Shown one piece after another: positions 59,725 to 64,000 of a DNA stretch of 64,000 nt. The position numbers were made by a program, and so were the translations under genes. The stretch is from the NCBI GenBank assembly GCA_030549775.1, contig CM060172.1, positions 2,892,123 to 2,956,122 of the forward strand. Reading direction: 5' to 3'. Under the pieces are notes generated by a model, which did not search any database, was not told where the DNA came from, and was given only the letters and a program-made list of their open reading frames with translations. The first letter of the stretch is position 1, and each line of letters begins with the position of its first letter. This DNA is from Tamarix chinensis. Lineage: Eukaryota; Streptophyta; Magnoliopsida; Caryophyllales; Tamaricaceae.

Positions 59725-61396
59725 ATTTTATTAGATATGATACAAGGAAAACTAAGTGAAGCACCTATCGTAACATTACCCAACTTTAATAAATTATTTG
59801 AGGTTGAGTGTAATGCTAGTGGAGTAGGCATTGGAGTTGTTTTACTACAAGAAGGGAAATCGATCGCCTTCTTTAGTGAAAAGCTCAATGGCTCTAGGGT
59901 GAATTGTAACATGTATGAAAAATATTTCTATGCATTGATAAGAGCTCTAGATCATCGGTCCCACTACTTATGACCCCAACAGTTTGTACTACACACAAAT
60001 CATGAATCATTGAAGTATATCAACGGCCAACACAAGCTTAATCCTATGTGGGATGGGTAGAATTCTTACAATCTTTTTCCTTTATATCCAAACATAAAAG
60101 TGGTAAAAAAAAATGTAGCTATAGATGCACTCTTTAGGAGGTATTTTATACCCTCCTTTTTAAAAGCAAGAGTATCGGGGTTTGGGTGCATTTGGAAGCT
60201 CTACAAGGAAGACGAAGACTTTGGCTACAACTTTAAGGATCAAGACAAGAAAATGGGCTCATTTATCATCTAGGAGGGGTATCTTTTCAAGATCATCAAG
60301 CTTTGCATTCCAAAATGCTCCATCAAAGAATTACTTGTAAGGAAAGTGCATGGAGGAGCACTAGTTGAATACTTTAGCATCGACAATACGATGGGCGTAC
60401 TTAGTGAGCATTTATAGGCCCAAACTTGTGGGAGATGTACAAAGTATAATAGGTAGATATGTTACTTGTCAAAAGTCCAAGAGTCAATTCCACTGAGAGC
60501 TCTATACTCCTTTATCTATCGTACACCAACCATGGGATCATATGAATATGGACTTCATTACAGCATTTCCTAAGACACAAAGGTAAAATGATGCTATAAT
60601 TATTGTAGTGGATCGGTTCACTAAGATGGCTCAATTTTTTGCTTGTCACAAGATGGATGATGCCTCTTACATGATCGATCTATTTTTCAAGGAAATAGTT
60701 AGATTGTATGGATTTCCCAAATCTATTGTTTTAAAGAGGGATATGAATTTCCTTAGCTATTTCTGGAAGGCTTTGTGAAGGCTAGTAGGTACCAAACTCC
60801 TATTCAGTACCGCCTACTATCCACAAACCAATGGGTAAACTAAGGTCACTAATAGGCCCCTCACCGTGCTCCTTAGAAGTTTAGTTCACAAATCCTTAAA
60901 AGATTGGGACACCAAACTATCTCATGCTGAGTTTGCATACAACCTATCACCAACTTATGCTATAGGATGCTCTCCTTTTGAACTAGTATATAGGATGAAC
61001 CCAACTACTCCCATCAATCTTTTACCTCTCCCCATCGAAGCACAAGAAATAGATAGGGCAATAAAAAAAAACTTTATGAGTAGGTGAGATAAAAAATAGA
61101 GAGGGTCAACGTGATGTGTACGAGTAAAGCCAACAAGCATTGGAAGCAACACTTATATTATCCAGGAGACCTAGTTTGGCTACACCTTAGGAAGGAACGA
61201 TTTCCTTCTAAATGGAAGAACAAACTCATGCCTAGGTGTGATGGTCCATACAAGGTCGCTAAAAAAGATTGGGGATAATGCATATAAGTTGGAGCTAGCT
61301 AAGGAAATGGGATATATACCAAACACATTTCTTACATTCATGATGAACCCTTTGAAGATAAAGAGGCTTCTTTTTAAGAGGGAGAGATGATACAAG
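59725..61396 (+). pseudogene. Ty3/gypsy RNase H and integrase remnant
   Basis: The RNase H half is well preserved: GKLSEAPIVTLPNFNKLFEV, ECNASGVGIGVVLLQEGKSI, AFFSEKLNGSRVN and FYALIRALDHRSHYL. HESLKYINGQHKLNP follows. Integrase pieces: [80 protein letters not shown] and EFAYNLSPTYAIGCSPFELV. The third catalytic residue (Glu in GQTEVTNR) is Lys here, and there are several stops. It begins inside the RNase H and ends with PFEDKEASF, stop, EGEMIQ just before copy D. Lineage within gypsy not assigned; RT and gag are absent. Confidence 0.85.
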
Positions 61397-62877
61397 TGTA
61401 ATACTTCAAAAATCTAATTTAGAAAATTAGGATAAAGTAGGAATTTATTAGTAAAATTAATTAAATATATTATTTTAATAAAATAATGGGAGTAATTAGG
61501 ACAAAAAAGGAAGAAAATAATAAAGAATTTAATTATAAAAGATTAGAGTAATTTGCTAATTAAAATAGAATTTAGGAAAATTTACCCTAAATTTTCTAAA
61601 TTAATATAAAAAGGAATTTAATTATTATTTTACTAATTTTTATTATTTTTAAATATTCAAAAATACCAAAATATCCTAAAAACCCCTAACCAACCTATTT
61701 TACTTTTTCTTTTTTTTTTCCTTTTTTCCTTTTTCATTTTTCCTTCCTTTTTCCTTCCCCCCTTCTTTTTCTCCTTTCTCTTTTTTATTTTTCTCCTCTT
61801 CCTCTCGGATTGGGCCACACCCATCGGTTGAATCCCCCTCCCTCTCTTCTCTCTCCCATGCGCCCCAGCCTACTCTTCTTCTTTTTTCCCTTTCTCCCTC
61901 CCCCACTCAGTCTCCCTCTTTTTCTTTCTTTTCTTTTCCCCTGATCGGATGGCCCAACCCCCTTCTTCTTCCTCCTCCCTTCTCCCCATCCTTACATTGC
62001 AGGTTGGGCCTACAAATTTATCACCAACCAAACTACTCTACCACCATACTGCCTGACTAATCCCCTCTCTCCCCCATCTTTTTCCTTCCCATTTTGAGCC
62101 AGACCTCCCTCACCTACCAAGTGTGCCCCTACCCTTCACAGACTTGTATTGACCTTCCATCACTGACTGGTGAGTCCCTACCATTCCTTCCCCCTTTTCC
62201 TATTCCCCCTTTATCTTCTTCCCCCTCCCTTAGCCTATAAATACCCAAACAGATCCCCCATTTGGCCTCCTTTACTCTGCCTAGAAATTCCAGCGCATTT
62301 TTGCTGCCATCACTTCAAATGCTGCCCCGACCGCCGTTGTGCAACGTTGCCACCTGAAACACCACCCAAACCCTTCACTACATTACCATCCACTAAAATG
62401 AGCCACTCACACCCTAAACCCCTACATAAACCACCCTGATTGTGAAAAATTGGCTGCTCGACTTGTGTCTTTACACTCCATCGCCTCCCCTCTCGCAGTT
62501 ACACACTACCTCCTCCACAGCAATCACCACCTCCCCTGCCACCCAATCAATCTAGCAGAACCTCCCCTACCTTCTATTCTCCCTTTCTCCCTCCCCTTCT
62601 TCCTCCCTCCTTCTCTACCACCCTCGGCCACCACAACCATCACCGCCTACGCTGCCATCCTTGCTACACCACCACCACCATTATAACCATCTAAGCCTAG
62701 AGATTCTGCTGCCATTACAACCACCATCTCACCCTCTCTCTTCCTACCCTAAAAGACTAACCTTCTCTAAACCACCACTTCCACGACCGATGCCGTCGCT
62801 GCTATGCACTGCCGCCGCCGCCCAACTACTAACCTCACTAGGTTGGGCCCTAACCCTTTCTAGCCTTTAAGTATAAT
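61397..62877 (+). mobile_element. Copy D: 5' part of a giant LTR, cut by copy C
   Basis: Starts TGTAATACTTC. It follows the family layout: AT-rich 0.3 kb, pyrimidine-rich leader with TATA box, and CCACC-rich stretch to about 62,870. It stops where copy C begins. It directly follows a purine-rich AAGAGGGAGAGATGATACAA, so it may be the 3' LTR of the preceding gypsy element; equally, it may be an insertion into its last codons. Frames at 62,170-62,870 and antisense 61,700-61,906 are composition artefacts. Confidence 0.72.
62236..62246 (+). promoter_or_regulatory. TATA box of copy D LTR
   Basis: TATAAATACCC about 840 bp from the start of D. Confidence 0.65.
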
Positions 62878-64000
62878 TGAAATGCCTCAAAAATATTTAT
62901 GTTAAGAAATGTAATTAAATAAGGATTTATTAGGGAATTAATTTAATTAATTATTTTTATTGGAATAGGAAGAAATTATTTAAGGCAAATTAAGAGGAAA
63001 TTTACAAATATTTTTATAAGGAAAAATTTGGGCATTTTGCTAATTAAAAATGAATTTAGGGAAAGTCTTTTAAAAACCCTAAATTAGCCTAAAAAGGAAA
63101 TTTAATATTATTTTATTTAAAAATTTTATTTTAAATACCTAAAATATTCTAATTAATTTAATTGACCCCAACCTACTTAAAATTTTCCCCTTTTTTCCTT
63201 TCCTTTTTTTCTTTTCTTTTCTTTCTTTTTTTCTTCTTCCTTCCTATTGGGCTTGTCACAGCCCAATCTCTCCTTTTTCTTTCCTCTCTTCTGCGGCCCA
63301 TGCTCGTTATTTTCTTTTCTTCCTTCGGCAACTGAAGCGCTGCGTATTACGCCTTTTCCCCATGGAACGACACGTTCCATTTAAACTTTTATAACAATTG
63401 CCGACTAGCCCAGTTCTCCCTTCTTTTTTTCCTTTCTTTCTTTTTCCCCCAGCCGGCCAATTCACCTTCTTCTTCCTCCTTCTTCCTCTGCCATCGACCT
63501 ATAGCTCCGTTGCCTTCGAAAATGGCGTCGCCAGCTACACATGACTTGGCCGACCATTTCTCCTCTCTTTCTCCTCCCCTTGAATCACAGATCAGCCTAA
63601 CCTAACTCACTTCCCTTTTCTTTTGCACAAAACTATCCTTTTCCTACGTGAAAAGTCGATCCCGACCTAAATTTATGCCAACCAATTGATGCCTCCGGCT
63701 ACCCCAAACCCTACCTGCAATATCTTCCTACCGTCCCTCAGAATCCTACCTTCCCCTCTAAACTCTATAAATACCCCTTGTTTGGTTGATTTCAAAATTT
63801 TTTTCCCGAAACCCTAAGAACCTACCCTGTGCACCATCACTACTTTAGATGACCTTTCCTCCGCTGTTTGCTAACTACACTGCCATCTCAACCTACCTAA
63901 GTCTTCCCTACACTGCCCTCTAACTAACTGAACCACCCATCTCCCTCAATTCTTATTGTATGAGCCACCATATCCGTGCAAAGTTCTTTGCCCATCAAGC
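62878..64000 (+). mobile_element. Copy C: 5' part of a giant LTR, runs off the window
   Basis: Starts TGAAATGCCTC inside copy D. It is closely similar to the start of copy B through the AT-rich block, the CGGCCCA/GGCCCA-containing pyrimidine-rich leader and the post-TATA region (GAGCCACC and GTGCAAAGTTCT near 63,961-63,987). A matching duplication of ATAAT would be expected to the right of its end, outside the window. Confidence 0.78.
63766..63776 (+). promoter_or_regulatory. TATA box of copy C LTR
   Basis: TATAAATACCC about 890 bp from the start of C. Confidence 0.65.

Noticed and set aside
62170..62870. Pro/His/Ser-rich frames in copy D
   Set aside because: Same pyrimidine-rich LTR leader as in A, B and E; no family resemblance to any protein.

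Overview
This window is nuclear DNA of a flowering plant, probably close to a chromosome end. It opens with a degenerate array of the plant telomere repeat CCCTAAA, in the orientation expected at the left end of a chromosome. Almost all the rest is decayed Ty3/gypsy retrotransposon DNA. The one clearly intact gene is an intronless SUVH2/SUVH9-type gene. I cannot name the species, or say monocot or dicot.

Layout. 0.12-1.02 kb: interstitial telomere repeats. 1.4-2.3 kb: weak signs of a split minus-strand gene. 2.65-9.12 kb: minus-strand Tat-lineage gypsy element (gag zinc knuckle, RT, RNase H, second RNase H, integrase, then about 450-bp tandem repeats). 9.12-31.7 kb: a stack of nested insertions that appears to split that element, because its gag N-terminus reappears on the same strand at 31.7-32.7 kb. 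The stack holds a Tekay/Del-like chromovirus with two LTRs and a chromodomain (10.04-25.2 kb), an Athila-like pol with its long 3' region and probable LTR (25.4-31.1 kb), and an LTR-end segment. The chromovirus pol is itself cut by a 4.86-kb giant solo-LTR-like insertion, and its 3' LTR carries a 721-bp hAT-like non-autonomous element.

34.5-48.3 kb is the only gene-like, repeat-poor stretch. It holds the SUVH gene (43,658-45,679, minus) with a tandemly duplicated upstream region and about 8 kb of unexplained 3' flank containing a probable hAT-like element and microsatellites.

47.5-64 kb is a second nest. A 5.5-kb solo-LTR-like copy (B) contains another (E, 5.16 kb) inserted with a perfect 5-bp target-site duplication. 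Next come a 653-bp solo LTR, a broken gypsy RNase H/integrase, and two more copies of the giant LTR (D, C), C running off the window. The giant LTRs share TG...CA-type ends, a TATAAATACCC box about 0.84-1.08 kb from the 5' end (not seen in E), hairpin islands in ATT microsatellites, and a cassette of six CCAC...GTGG motifs.

No transposon reading frame is intact. Many stops fall at former CAG or TGG codons, as expected from deamination of methylated cytosine. The one intact gene encodes a likely non-catalytic reader of methylated DNA that in Arabidopsis helps target RNA polymerase V to such transposons. That link is thematic, not mechanistic evidence. I saw no CRISPR array, rRNA or recognisable tRNA gene.
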